DNA of 64,000 nt from contig NZ_JAUEPH010000001.1 in NCBI RefSeq assembly GCF_030403435.1, forward strand, positions 496,001 through 560,000. Reading direction: 5' to 3'. Positions 43,828 through 53,027 of this stretch are shown here, piece after piece (positions within the stretch are counted from its first letter, which is position 1; the number at the start of each line of letters is the position of its first letter). Below the pieces are notes generated by a model that was given only the letters and a program-made list of their open reading frames with translations, made no database searches and was not told where the DNA came from. The DNA comes from Algoriphagus sediminis (GTDB lineage: Bacteria > Bacteroidota > Bacteroidia > Cytophagales > Cyclobacteriaceae). The position numbers were made by a program, and so were the translations under genes.

Positions 43828-44841
43828 TTATTTCAACTTTATCCGCATCAAGTGCATATCGGCAGTCATATATAAATAATTCTCATCGGCATCAAAGGCA
43901 CAGTTAGCAGTTGCCTGACCCGTCAAAATAGTCCCTAAAATCTTGCCTATAGGTGAAATCACCAGAACTCCACCAGGCCCAGTAGCGAAAACATTTCCTG
44001 AAGAATGCACCTTCAATCCATCTGGCAAACCCCTTCTTTCATCAGAAATTAGATGACTTACATCTAAAAGAATTTTGCCCTCCTGAACCTCTCCTGATTC
44101 ACTTAGCTTATACTCATAGTATCTGGCCATTTCAGGATCGGACTGAGCCACATACAAAATACTATGATCCGGATTCAAGGCTACTCCATTTGGACGGTAC
44201 AAATCCTCAATCTCTAGTTTCAATTCACCATCCAAAAGCCGGTAAACTCCCTGAAACTCCAACTCCTTTTCATCCCAAGGATCCAAGCCATATGGTGGAT
44301 CGGTAAAGTAAATGCCACCATTTTTATGAATAACCACATCATTTGGGCTATTAAATTTATTTCCCTTCCAGGAATCAGCTAAAGTTTCATATGTTTCTTC
44401 TGGGTTCTCAAGACCACTTCGCATTTTCCCCAATTGCCTTAAACCATGCTGGCATAAAATCAGATTACCCTCATTGTCCAGGGTAAGCCCATTAGAGCCA
44501 GGCTCCTTTTTATCCCTCCTCTCTCCGAAATATCCGGAGGGTTCTAAATACACCGAAAGTCCATCCTTTTCTGACCAGCGATAAATCTTATTGGCAGGAA
44601 CATCTGAGAAGATTAATGCACTTTGGCTTTCCAGCCAAAGCGGTCCTTCCGACCAATCGAAGCCAGAAGCCAAAATTTCAATTTCAGCCCCTTCAGGAAT
44701 TAGAGAATTGATGGCTGGGTCCAACCTCTCTATGCTGCCGGCTGTTTTGTATTTCTTTGACATGGATTGATTATTTTTTTGAGCAAAAGCTATAGATGAA
44801 AGCAAAAAACATAAGACAAGACCTAAAGTATATTTTTTCAT
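43828..44841 (-). CDS. SMP-30/gluconolactonase/LRE family exported protein
   Basis: A 337-residue secreted six-bladed propeller (signal peptide ending SSIAFAQ). SMP-30 motifs: GFDWSEGPLWLESQSALIFSD with the metal-binding Glu, FNSPNDVVIHKNGGIYFTDP with the Asn ligand, and RPNGVALNPDHSILYVA with a second Asn; GLPDGLKVHSSGNVFAT carries the catalytic Asp. The family hydrolyses sugar lactones with a divalent metal. It is the second gene after a sulfatase (two-base gap), so it may open a lactone formed from the same glycan by periplasmic oxidation, which is inference. Confidence 0.88.
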   Translation of the reverse strand: MKKYTLGLVLCFLLSSIAFAQKNNQSMSKKYKTAGSIERLDPAINSLIPEGAEIEILASGFDWSEGPLWLESQSALIFSDVPANKIYRWSEKDGLSVYLEPSGYFGERRDKKEPGSNGLTLDNEGNLILCQHGLRQLGKMRSGLENPEETYETLADSWKGNKFNSPNDVVIHKNGGIYFTDPPYGLDPWDEKELEFQGVYRLLDGELKLEIEDLYRPNGVALNPDHSILYVAQSDPEMARYYEYKLSESGEVQEGKILLDVSHLISDERRGLPDGLKVHSSGNVFATGPGGVLVISPIGKILGTILTGQATANCAFDADENYLYMTADMHLMRIKLK

Positions 44842-44843
44842 TT

Positions 44844-46250
44844 TTATTCGCTTAAAACAACCGGCTTGCCGGTTTCCTTTGAAATCGGAAGTGGAGCATT
44901 CGTTTCAATAAGCCAATTTTTAAGTAGAGACCAAAGCTCATCCCGAATCTCCATTTCGGCATTACTTTGATTTTTGCCTTCTGAAATATCCTCTTTCAAA
45001 TTATAAAGTTCCTTTTCTCCACTTTCAAAAAAGTAAATTAGTTTCCAATCTCCTTTTCTTATTGCTGCTGAGGGTATTCCCAACTGATTCGAGAAATGTG
45101 GATAGTGCCAAAACAAAGCCCTATCTGATGGTTCATTGCTTCCGTTAATAATGGGTAAAAGGCTTTGTCCATCTTCATAAATCTCTCCATTTTCAATCAA
45201 ATCTCGGATGGTGGCAAAGTAGTCCGAATTGGTGAAGTAATCTTCAATAATTCTTCCGGGTTCAAATTTTCCCTTCCAATAAATAATCGCCGGAACCCGA
45301 ACTCCTCCTTCAAAATTATGTCCTTTCCATGCCCGTAGCGGTTCCAGGTTAGTAGGTATTGGCCCGAGTTCTGGTAAACCCACTCCACCGTTATCTGAGG
45401 TAAAAATAACCAGGGTATTTTCCAGCATACCACGACTTTCCAAACTTTGCACCAATGCCCCCACCCCATCATCTACACTTTCTATCATGGCGGCATAGCT
45501 CGGGTTATACTTCCCATTAAACTCTTCATACTTCCATAAGTATTTCCCAAGCTTATCACTTCTCGGAATCAATAATACATGAGGAGCAGAATAGCTCATA
45601 AAGAGAAAAAACGGCTTATCATCTTTCTGCTTTTCTAAAAATTCCTGACCATAATCAGTCAATCTATCCGTGAGATAATAGGTACCGTCGTCCTCAAACA
45701 GCTTTTCAAATCCGTCCTCGGCAATTGAATAATTATAGTAATCCAGACCATTTTTCGATATCATTCTTGAAAAGTCAAATCCTTGCTCCCATGGATTCTG
45801 TCCCTCCTTGTTTCCAAGGTGCCATTTGCCCACAAATCCAGTCTGATACCCCTGATCACTGAGGTATTCGGCCAAGGTCACATATGCTCCATCCAGACCT
45901 AAAGTCCAGTTTTCCGGTGGGTCTATCGATGAATTTTCATCAGTCCTTTTTCCAACAAGAAAGTTGGTCAAGCCTACTCGGGCCGGGTGAATTCCGGTAA
46001 GCAAAGCGACCCTAGAAGGGGAACATACCGGGCTTGCCGTATATGCTTCAGTAAAGCGGACTCCACCTTGAGCAAGACTATCGATATTTGGGGTTTCATT
46101 AAATAGATTGCCATACGAACCTAAATCCGTGTAACCCAAATCATCGGTGAGAATGAATAAGATATTGGGTTTTTCCTGAGCTTTTGCAGGAAAGAAGTTC
46201 AGGTTAAAAGCAATTAATAATGGAAGATAAACGGCTTTCAAGGCAGTCAT
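44844..46250 (-). CDS. Type I sulfatase, exported
   Basis: A 468-residue sulfatase with signal peptide (ending FFPAKAQ). Canonical formylglycine motif CSPSRVALLTG with Cys76, metal loop PNILFILTDDLGYTDLG, FVGKWHLGNKEGQNPWEQGF, and the second metal site FTSDNGGVGLPELG. Closest in style to arylsulfatase A / N-acetylgalactosamine-6-sulfatase-like proteins of polysaccharide loci. Maturation needs a formylglycine-generating enzyme not encoded here. The ATG at 46250 is chosen over a GTG at 46268. First gene of a unit with the SMP-30 lactonase and divergent from the GntR regulator. Confidence 0.93.
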   Translation of the reverse strand: MTALKAVYLPLLIAFNLNFFPAKAQEKPNILFILTDDLGYTDLGSYGNLFNETPNIDSLAQGGVRFTEAYTASPVCSPSRVALLTGIHPARVGLTNFLVGKRTDENSSIDPPENWTLGLDGAYVTLAEYLSDQGYQTGFVGKWHLGNKEGQNPWEQGFDFSRMISKNGLDYYNYSIAEDGFEKLFEDDGTYYLTDRLTDYGQEFLEKQKDDKPFFLFMSYSAPHVLLIPRSDKLGKYLWKYEEFNGKYNPSYAAMIESVDDGVGALVQSLESRGMLENTLVIFTSDNGGVGLPELGPIPTNLEPLRAWKGHNFEGGVRVPAIIYWKGKFEPGRIIEDYFTNSDYFATIRDLIENGEIYEDGQSLLPIINGSNEPSDRALFWHYPHFSNQLGIPSAAIRKGDWKLIYFFESGEKELYNLKEDISEGKNQSNAEMEIRDELWSLLKNWLIETNAPLPISKETGKPVVLSE

Positions 46251-46455
46251 GGTCCTAAACAAGTACACAATTGGACGATTATTTCAATTTAGTATTACCT
46301 AAAGTAAATTTTTATGAGAATCTAAACTTTGAATTTATAAGAAAAAAATATGCGCCTACCAGAATTCTTTATTTGGTGAACCGAAAATCACTTTAAAAGT
46401 CATTATTATCCCAAATACCCCCTTAAGGATCAATAATTTGGCTAGATTTAATAAT

Positions 46456-47490
46456 ATGCACAAGAATAAGTCAGACAAAATCAAAACAGATTCCTGGGTT
46501 CCAAAATATGTACAGTTAGCAAACGCCATTATGGAGGATTTGCGCCTGGGAAAGTTAAAGGTTGGTGATCGAATCCCCTCTATCAATGAGATGAGCTTTG
46601 ATCTGCTTCTTTCCAGAGATACCGTGGAGAAAGCATATAAAGAACTTCGGGATCAAGGAATTCTTACCTCTGTACGGGGAAAAGGATATTATATTACTTC
46701 CTTTGATCAAGCGGAGAAAACACGAGTTCTTTTGCTCTTTAATAAACTTAGCTCCTACAAAAAGATCATTTACTACTCTATCGTGGATACTCTTGGGAAA
46801 GAGGCTATGGTAGATATTCAGATTCATCATTATAATCGTGATCTTTTCCAAAATTTACTCACGAAGAATCTAAGTGAGTATGATTATTTTGTGGTAGCTC
46901 CTCACTTTTTTGATGATGCTGGAAACCCGGAAACTGCATATGATTTAATGCAGAAAATTCCGGCTGAGAAACTATTTATAATTGATAAACCAGTAAAAGG
47001 GCACGAAAAGGAATTTCCTGGAGTATTCCAGGATTTTTCCAAAGACATTTTTGAGGCACTGGAATCTGGCCAGGAGTATCTAAAGAAATACAAGCGGCTG
47101 GTCTTGGTCTTCCCCAAGGGTCTTCTTTATCCTTTTGACATTGTAAATGGCTTTAAGAAATTTTGTTTGTTACACGAATACAACAATGTGATCGTAGATG
47201 GAATTGATGAAGAGCCCGTCTACGAGGGGGATTTGTACTTGGTTCTGGCAGAAACCGACCTAGCCAACCTTGTTAAAAAATCAAGAGTCCAAAATCTACC
47301 CTTGGGAGAAAAGGTCGGGATCATTTCGTACAATGACACTCCACTAAAAGAAATCCTTGCTGAAGGGATAACCACTGTCTCAACTGATTTTGTAAAAATG
47401 GGAGAAACGATCGCAAAGCAAATTCTCAATAAAGAATATAGGGCTCCAGTTAAAAACCCATTTAATCTAATTCTCAGAAAATCCATTTAA
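46456..47490 (+). CDS. GntR family transcriptional regulator with sugar-sensor domain
   Basis: A 344-residue regulator: a GntR winged helix at residues about 10-80 (PKYVQLANAIMEDLRLGKLK, GDRIPSINEMSFDLLLSRDT, VEKAYKELRDQGILTSVRGK) fused to a periplasmic-binding-protein-like domain, the layout common in Bacteroidota sugar loci. It sits between two sulfatase genes, divergent from one and eight bases upstream of the other, so it probably controls them. A weak TTAC-n5-GTAA palindrome at 46295-46307 lies in the divergent gap. The ATG is preferred to the upstream TTG at 46438. Ligand unknown. Confidence 0.9.
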   Translation: MHKNKSDKIKTDSWVPKYVQLANAIMEDLRLGKLKVGDRIPSINEMSFDLLLSRDTVEKAYKELRDQGILTSVRGKGYYITSFDQAEKTRVLLLFNKLSSYKKIIYYSIVDTLGKEAMVDIQIHHYNRDLFQNLLTKNLSEYDYFVVAPHFFDDAGNPETAYDLMQKIPAEKLFIIDKPVKGHEKEFPGVFQDFSKDIFEALESGQEYLKKYKRLVLVFPKGLLYPFDIVNGFKKFCLLHEYNNVIVDGIDEEPVYEGDLYLVLAETDLANLVKKSRVQNLPLGEKVGIISYNDTPLKEILAEGITTVSTDFVKMGETIAKQILNKEYRAPVKNPFNLILRKSI

Positions 47491-47498
47491 TTATTCAT

Positions 47499-48992
47499 AT
47501 GAAAAAACTTCTATTCTCCCTGATTGGATACCTTATCACTGTTACGGTCTTTGCACAAAGTGAAAGGCCCAACATCATCTTTATCCTTTCCGATGATCAT
47601 CGATATGACTTTATGGGATTCACAGGTGCTGTGGAAGGGTTAGAAACTCCGAACCTGGATCGTATGGCACAAAATGGAGCCTACTTCCCTAATGCCTTTG
47701 TCACCACAGCCCTTTGTTCACCAAGTAGAGCATCTATCCTAACTGGGCAATATGCTCATAAACACACAATTGTAGATAATTCCGCTCCGGTACCAGAAGG
47801 CACCAAGTTTTTTCCTGAAATTTTACAGAAAAATGGCTACCAAACAGCATTCTTGGGTAAGTGGCACATGGGAGATGCAGATGATAATCCCAGAGCTGGA
47901 TTTGACTATTGGTTGAGTTTTAGAGGCCAGGGAGTTTATAACAATCCTACTTTCAATATCAATGGAGAGCAGGTAAAACAGCCTGAAGGGAGTTATACTT
48001 CTGATCTTTTAACAGATTATGCCATCGAATGGCTTGACGAGAGAGATGAGGAAAAACCTTTTTTCGTTTATTTATCACATAAAGCTGTTCATGCTGAGTT
48101 CACTCCGGCTGAAAGGCATCGAGGAGTCCATGAAAACACACCTGTGGTCACTCCCCCGAGCATGTATCTCACTGCGACGAAGGATAGTCCATATTTCTCA
48201 GATCGAGAAATGCCCATCACCAGCCCGGTAAACTACCAAGACATCCCTGAGTGGGTAAGGAAACAAAGGTATTCCTGGCATGGCGTGGATCATATGTACC
48301 ATGGAGCCATTCCATTTGATGAGTTTTATAAACTGTATTTGGAAACTTTGCTTGGTATCGATGAAAGTGTGGGAAGAGTTTTGGACTGGGTAGAGGAAAA
48401 TGGTCTTACCGAAAGCACCATGATTATTTACATGGGTGACAATGGATTCAGTTTTGGTGAACATGGGCTGATCGATAAGCGCCATGCATACGAGGAGTCC
48501 ATGAAAGTTCCTTTTCTGGCTCAGTATCCTAAAATGATTCAGCCGGGATCTACCAATGATAACATTGTAATGAATATTGACCTGGCTCCTACTTTCTTGG
48601 AATTAGCGGGTCTGGCAGGATCGAAGCCGGGTATTCAAGGGCAATCTTTATTCCCAATTCTGAATGATCCTGAGAATCAATGGAGAGATAAGGTATTTTA
48701 CGAGTATTATTGGGAAATGGCCTATCCCTCCACACCTACGATTTTTGCGGTGCGTACAGATCGATATAAATATATTTTCAATCACGGAGTTTGGGATATA
48801 AATGAGCTTTACGACCTTAAGAATGACCCCTATGAAATGAATAATCTTATTCGTTCAGAAGCTCATCAGGAAATCGCAAAGCGGCTTAGAGATGATGTTT
48901 TTACCTGGCTTGAAAACACAGGTGGAGAGCAAATTCCTCTTAAGAGAATCAGTTATCCAAAAAGGGATCATATTTATCAAAGAACTTATTAA
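47499..48992 (+). CDS. Type I sulfatase, exported
   Basis: A 497-residue sulfatase with signal peptide ending VFAQ. Formylglycine motif CSPSRASILTG with Cys73, metal loop PNIIFILSDDHRYDFMG, AFLGKWHMGD, FFVYLSHKAVHAEFTP and the second site IYMGDNGFSFGEHGL. The C-terminal DVFTWLENTGGEQIPLKR is typical of a group of Bacteroidota sulfatases acting on marine glycans. It is coupled to the GntR regulator by an 8-base gap. Desulfation position cannot be told. Confidence 0.94.
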   Translation: MKKLLFSLIGYLITVTVFAQSERPNIIFILSDDHRYDFMGFTGAVEGLETPNLDRMAQNGAYFPNAFVTTALCSPSRASILTGQYAHKHTIVDNSAPVPEGTKFFPEILQKNGYQTAFLGKWHMGDADDNPRAGFDYWLSFRGQGVYNNPTFNINGEQVKQPEGSYTSDLLTDYAIEWLDERDEEKPFFVYLSHKAVHAEFTPAERHRGVHENTPVVTPPSMYLTATKDSPYFSDREMPITSPVNYQDIPEWVRKQRYSWHGVDHMYHGAIPFDEFYKLYLETLLGIDESVGRVLDWVEENGLTESTMIIYMGDNGFSFGEHGLIDKRHAYEESMKVPFLAQYPKMIQPGSTNDNIVMNIDLAPTFLELAGLAGSKPGIQGQSLFPILNDPENQWRDKVFYEYYWEMAYPSTPTIFAVRTDRYKYIFNHGVWDINELYDLKNDPYEMNNLIRSEAHQEIAKRLRDDVFTWLENTGGEQIPLKRISYPKRDHIYQRTY

Positions 48993-49037
48993 TCAACAAT
49001 TTTTTAAGAGTCATTTTATAAAATCAAATTCCAAATT

Positions 49038-49697
49038 ATGGACACCCCTTATTCAAACTGGTTTCATACCTACAGCTCACAAGACGATTTTTTATCCGAT
49101 GGCAAAGCCATTACGAACCAATTCGTCAGCGACTTTCATTCCATCCTTCCAACCACGGCATTTGACGTGAGCGTGATCATTAATACCACGCCGGCATTGG
49201 TGTTTTTTGACCCTTCTACAAAGACCGTCAATCTGCCTTTTTGGGATCAGCTAAAGGATCCTGCTATAGGTTTCTTCAACAAAATGGCAGGGTCTGCTGA
49301 AGAAGGAAAAAGACTTTTTGGACTCTTCTTCAATGGCTTCTATTTACCACATGAGCTTGGACATGGAGTTCAGTATTTTGTAAAAGGTGACACCAAGGGT
49401 TCCTATGCAAACGAACTCTTTGCAAATCAAATAGGAATGCAATGGTGGAGAAAGCATGGTGAGCAGGATGACCTTGCCCAGTGTTATGAGTTTGCTAAGC
49501 ACATCATGAGCATTCTCCCTGACCCAGTACCTAAAGGTGAGACGGTTCAGGAGTACTTTAATAAAAATTACGATAAGGTGTCATCTGATCCTTACATTTA
49601 TGGATTCTTACAGTTTGGACAGTTTATCCAAGTTCACGATGACGGCAGTTTGCCCGATTACGACACCCTTTTAAAAAACTATGCATCAGGCAAATAA
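49038..49697 (+). CDS. Uncharacterised protein with HExxH zinc-metallopeptidase motif
   Basis: A 219-residue protein that I cannot assign to a named family. The segment LPHELGHGVQYF holds HELGH at 105-109, and 17 residues later NELFANQ places a Glu (126) where gluzincins have their third zinc ligand, so a zinc peptidase is likely. No signal peptide or TM segment is seen. It follows a sulfatase by 45 bases on the same strand, though relation to it is doubtful. The C-terminal half has an aromatic-rich helix region (YIYGFLQFGQFIQ). Confidence 0.7.
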   Translation: MDTPYSNWFHTYSSQDDFLSDGKAITNQFVSDFHSILPTTAFDVSVIINTTPALVFFDPSTKTVNLPFWDQLKDPAIGFFNKMAGSAEEGKRLFGLFFNGFYLPHELGHGVQYFVKGDTKGSYANELFANQIGMQWWRKHGEQDDLAQCYEFAKHIMSILPDPVPKGETVQEYFNKNYDKVSSDPYIYGFLQFGQFIQVHDDGSLPDYDTLLKNYASGK

Positions 49698-49829
49698 AGC
49701 TCTAAATCATTGAATTCTAAGACTTTTTTATCCTCGGCTATTAACTGTTTGACCATTCATATAAACCATTGAAACCTCTAGGCCACAATTCAGGTTACAA
49801 ATTGAAATTTCAACCTTAAAATGATAAAA

Positions 49830-50420
49830 ATGTACAAATCGATTTTAGCTTTTGCCTTGATGCTTTCTAGCACCTGGGCTTTCGCCCAAATGGAAGCTCC
49901 CGCACCTAGCCCAGCTTCTACAGTTTCCCAGGTAGTTGGATTTACAAAAATCTCCATGGATTACTCCTCTCCTGCTGTAAAAGGCCGAACCATCTTCGGA
50001 GACCTCATTCCTTATGGAGTGACTTGGAGAGCAGGTGCGAATGCAGCCACAAAGATTACTTTCAGCACGGCTGTAACTATCGGTGGAAAAAACATTCCTG
50101 CCGGAACTTACTCAATCCACATTACCCCAATGGAATCTGATGATTGGGTGGTTCATTTCAATCCCAAAGGCGTATATGTATATGCCTATATGAAAGATGG
50201 GGAAATCGACGAAGAAGCCCTTGCCGCAGATGACATCGTTGCAGTTAAGGTAAGCCCAATGATGGCTGACGAAAGTATGGAGCGATTAACTTATTGGATC
50301 TCTGCTAATGACAACAAAGTAGCAAAGGTGTATATGGGTTGGGATAAAGCTAGATTATCCTTCGATGTAGATACGCAGGTAGATGCAAAGATGGAAGCAA
50401 TGAAAGCTGCTTTTAACTAA
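49830..50420 (+). CDS. DUF2911 domain exported protein
   Basis: A 196-residue protein with signal peptide (MYKSILAFALMLSSTWAFAQ) and a DUF2911 domain: ISMDYSSPAVKGRTIFGDLI, YGVTWRAGANAATKI and IPAGTYSIHITPMESDDWVV. Function of the family is unknown; it is abundant in Bacteroidota. The start at 49830 gives the cleaner leader; 49821 is an in-frame alternative. A terminator follows. Confidence 0.88.
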   Translation: MYKSILAFALMLSSTWAFAQMEAPAPSPASTVSQVVGFTKISMDYSSPAVKGRTIFGDLIPYGVTWRAGANAATKITFSTAVTIGGKNIPAGTYSIHITPMESDDWVVHFNPKGVYVYAYMKDGEIDEEALAADDIVAVKVSPMMADESMERLTYWISANDNKVAKVYMGWDKARLSFDVDTQVDAKMEAMKAAFN

Positions 50421-50445
50421 GCCTAGTATTTTCTAAATTTTGATA

Positions 50446-50478
50446 GTCATCTCGAATTTTCGGGATGACTTTTCTTTT
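50446..50478 (+). terminator. Intrinsic terminator after the DUF2911 gene
   Basis: GTCATC / GATGAC stem with inner CG pairs around AATTTT, followed by TTTTCTTTT. Confidence 0.8.
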
Positions 50479-50515
50479 GCATCAAGGGTATTCATAAATT
50501 CGTAAAAGATCAAAA

Positions 50516-51181
50516 ATGACTCCAAAGCTTCCTAAAAGAATTCAAACCCCAAGGGAGGAAAAGTTTAATGCTTTGAGTCATGGAATCGGTTTAGCACTTG
50601 CATTAATTTTTTCTCCATTTCTTCTTTCGCGTGCTTTTGAAATTGGAGATTTTGATCTGAATCTGGCGGTTATTTCTTTTTGTCTGGGAATGATCCTGGT
50701 TTATTCAAGCTCCACTTTTTATCACCTAGCAAAAGAGCGAAGGCTTAAACTTAAACTTCAGAAAGCGGATCATATTTCCATCTTTTTCCTAATTGCTGGA
50801 TCCTACTCTCCAATGGTTTTGGCTATTTTAACACGGGAAAAGGCGCTGCTTTTTCTTGGAATTTTATGGGTCTTGGTTGCTCTGGGAACGTTTTTTAAAC
50901 TTTTCTTTACTGGAAGATTTCGTTTTTTTTCTGTTGCACTTTATCTCGGAATGGGCTGGATGTCGGTAGTCATTTTCGAGTCCATGTGGGAGCAATTAGA
51001 TGGAAGTATCATTTTTTGGATAGCTCTTGGCGGGTTATTCTATACACTTGGGGTTATTTTCTATGTGCAAAGTAAGAAACTTTATTACCACGCCATTTGG
51101 CATCTTTTTGTATTAGGAGGAACTGCATCCCATTTTGTGGCTATTTGGAATGTTCTTCAAAATCCTGAACTCTTTCTTTGA
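50516..51181 (+). CDS. Hemolysin III / PAQR family membrane protein
   Basis: A 221-residue protein with seven predicted TM helices. The N-terminal REEKFNALSHGIG, the second block YSSSTFYHLA and the C-terminal YHAIWHLFVLGGTASHF with its His residues match the HlyIII/YqfA (PAQR) family, whose conserved Ser, Asp and His bind zinc. The family is named for hemolytic activity of one member; the physiological role, possibly ceramidase-like or in membrane energetics, is unclear. Convergent with the serine hydrolase gene seven bases away. Confidence 0.9.
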   Translation: MTPKLPKRIQTPREEKFNALSHGIGLALALIFSPFLLSRAFEIGDFDLNLAVISFCLGMILVYSSSTFYHLAKERRLKLKLQKADHISIFFLIAGSYSPMVLAILTREKALLFLGILWVLVALGTFFKLFFTGRFRFFSVALYLGMGWMSVVIFESMWEQLDGSIIFWIALGGLFYTLGVIFYVQSKKLYYHAIWHLFVLGGTASHFVAIWNVLQNPELFL

Positions 51182-51187
51182 AATAAT

Positions 51188-52327
51188 TTACTTTAGAACT
51201 TTAAAAATAAGCGTATAAAGTTTTTCCAATTCTGGTTCCAGGTTTTGATGGATCACCCCGCCTGTAACTGTTCCCAGATTCATTGCTATAAAAACATATG
51301 CATTAAAATTCGGGAAATAATAAAGGTTTGCACCCGAACCAATACCTCCACCACTATGACCCCAAGCTTCCTGACCGGCAAATTCAGTGTAATCGAGGCC
51401 AAGACCATAAGCTGGATAGCCATCTTCATACTCAGCCCAGTCTTTCATTTTTTCCAGACTTTCACTAGATAAAAGCTTTAGCTCAATCAGTCCTTCCAAA
51501 AACCTTAAACCATTCTCTGGACTAAGTACAATACCATCATCCCCAATCATCTTCTTTACGTTGTTCTTCTGTAATTCAGTTGCATCCTCTAAAATGCCAT
51601 TCCCATACCTATCCCAGTACGACTTTGGTAAATTTGGCTCATCTAAATACTCTATTGACTCCCTGTAGTAAGATGTCTCCATCCCGAGGGGAGAAAAAAT
51701 TTGCTCCCGAATATACCTCGCATGATCACCAGTGATCTCGTCGAGGAGAAGCGCGAGGACTACATAACCTGAATTTCGGTAGCTATACCTTGACCCGGGC
51801 TCGAAGTCGGGAGATTTATCTTCAAGCATTTGGATATAATCCTCCGGATGGAAGGCATAATCTTTCACTTGAAGAAGTAAGGTAATATACTCTGGAAGGT
51901 AATTGTATTCTGGAATACCTGAGGTGTGATTTAACATCATTTTGACGGTCATTTTTTCGGAATCTTCAATCCAGTCAGTAATCCTTGCTGGAAGATATTT
52001 TTCGATACTTACATCAAGATCAATCCTGCCTTCCTCAGCTAATTTTAAGATGGCTACCCCCACAAAAGTTTTAGAAATACTTTGTACGTATTGTACATGA
52101 TCGGTAGTCATGGGATGTTGATTAGGAATATCCGAATAACCTTCCGCAAAAAACTGTGACTCACCGTTTTTCCGGATTCCGATAACCATTCCTGGAACTC
52201 CCTTTGAGGTCATTAATCTCATCTGTGTTTTTACCTCGGCCCAGTCCTCGGATTGACTTTGGCCCATCGCCAAAGCTGAAATAAGTAAAGAAAATGCGGT
52301 AAGCCAGTTTCTGATCAGTCTTTCCAT
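51188..52327 (-). CDS. Serine hydrolase, class C beta-lactamase fold
   Basis: A 379-residue exported hydrolase (signal peptide ending ALAMGQ). Motifs SISK at 83-86 (SxxK), YRN in YSYRNSGYVV and HSG in WGHSGGGIGSG. It is a periplasmic esterase, D-aminopeptidase or beta-lactamase relative; substrate unknown. It overlaps the upstream outer-membrane protein gene by 13 bases, so they share a transcript, possibly also with the LytTR gene further up. Confidence 0.88.
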   Translation of the reverse strand: MERLIRNWLTAFSLLISALAMGQSQSEDWAEVKTQMRLMTSKGVPGMVIGIRKNGESQFFAEGYSDIPNQHPMTTDHVQYVQSISKTFVGVAILKLAEEGRIDLDVSIEKYLPARITDWIEDSEKMTVKMMLNHTSGIPEYNYLPEYITLLLQVKDYAFHPEDYIQMLEDKSPDFEPGSRYSYRNSGYVVLALLLDEITGDHARYIREQIFSPLGMETSYYRESIEYLDEPNLPKSYWDRYGNGILEDATELQKNNVKKMIGDDGIVLSPENGLRFLEGLIELKLLSSESLEKMKDWAEYEDGYPAYGLGLDYTEFAGQEAWGHSGGGIGSGANLYYFPNFNAYVFIAMNLGTVTGGVIHQNLEPELEKLYTLIFKVLK

Positions 52328-52920
52328 GATTTGAAATGATTTCTGGTTCCAAACTGCATAAGGGTCTCAGGTGACCATGGGATATCCGGATTAAGCCCCT
52401 TGACTAATATAAACTGATAATTTAAGAATGGGGAGGTGTAAAAATTTTCTCGATAAGGATGTACCCCAACACCCACCCCCATTGGGATAACGAGCATTCC
52501 TTTTCCTTTTCTTCCACGACTTTGCCATCCCTCTGGTCCAGGACTAAAAGACTCACTGGGACGATAAGCAATTTTATACCCTATACCGGCTTTCACTTCT
52601 CCGAAAAAAGGATTACCTAAATAGGGCCTATAGGCAGTCTGAGTAATGAAATAAAGCCCATTTCCCATGGTTTTATTCCCGGACCACCAAATGGAAAATT
52701 CTTGCACCCAATTATGTCCACTGCTATGGCTAACTTCTGTTCCAATTCCAATTCCGAAGTTCTGAAAATTAAAACTTGGCTTCTTAAAAGCCATAGCAAA
52801 GTTTTGAAACTGTATGCTTAAAGTAAGTGGGAAATTACGATAATCCTTCACTGTCTCCTGCGCCTTCAATTCATAGACTAGGAGCACCGAGATTAGCGAT
52901 AAAATCAATTTAGATCTCAT
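52315..52920 (-). CDS. Hypothetical exported protein, probable small outer-membrane beta-barrel
   Basis: A 201-residue protein, with the ATG at 52920 chosen because it opens a signal peptide (MRSKLILSLISVLLVYELKA) that a longer in-frame ORF hides. The mature part is rich in alternating aromatic/Gly strands (FGIGIGTEVSHSSG, GNGLYFITQTAYRPYLG, AGIGYKIAYRPSESFS, YTSPFLNYQFILV), as in outer-membrane barrels. I do not recognise a named family. It sits between the LytTR regulator (107 bases upstream) and the serine hydrolase (13-base overlap). Confidence 0.7.
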   Translation of the reverse strand: MRSKLILSLISVLLVYELKAQETVKDYRNFPLTLSIQFQNFAMAFKKPSFNFQNFGIGIGTEVSHSSGHNWVQEFSIWWSGNKTMGNGLYFITQTAYRPYLGNPFFGEVKAGIGYKIAYRPSESFSPGPEGWQSRGRKGKGMLVIPMGVGVGVHPYRENFYTSPFLNYQFILVKGLNPDIPWSPETLMQFGTRNHFKSWKD

Positions 52921-53027
52921 CTTATATTTTGGTCTGTTTTCGAACACAAGATTCTTTTCGAAAATGGATAAAATAATCCTATTACACCGAATTTTGGACG
53001 AAACAACCCAAATACCAGGATGAAATG

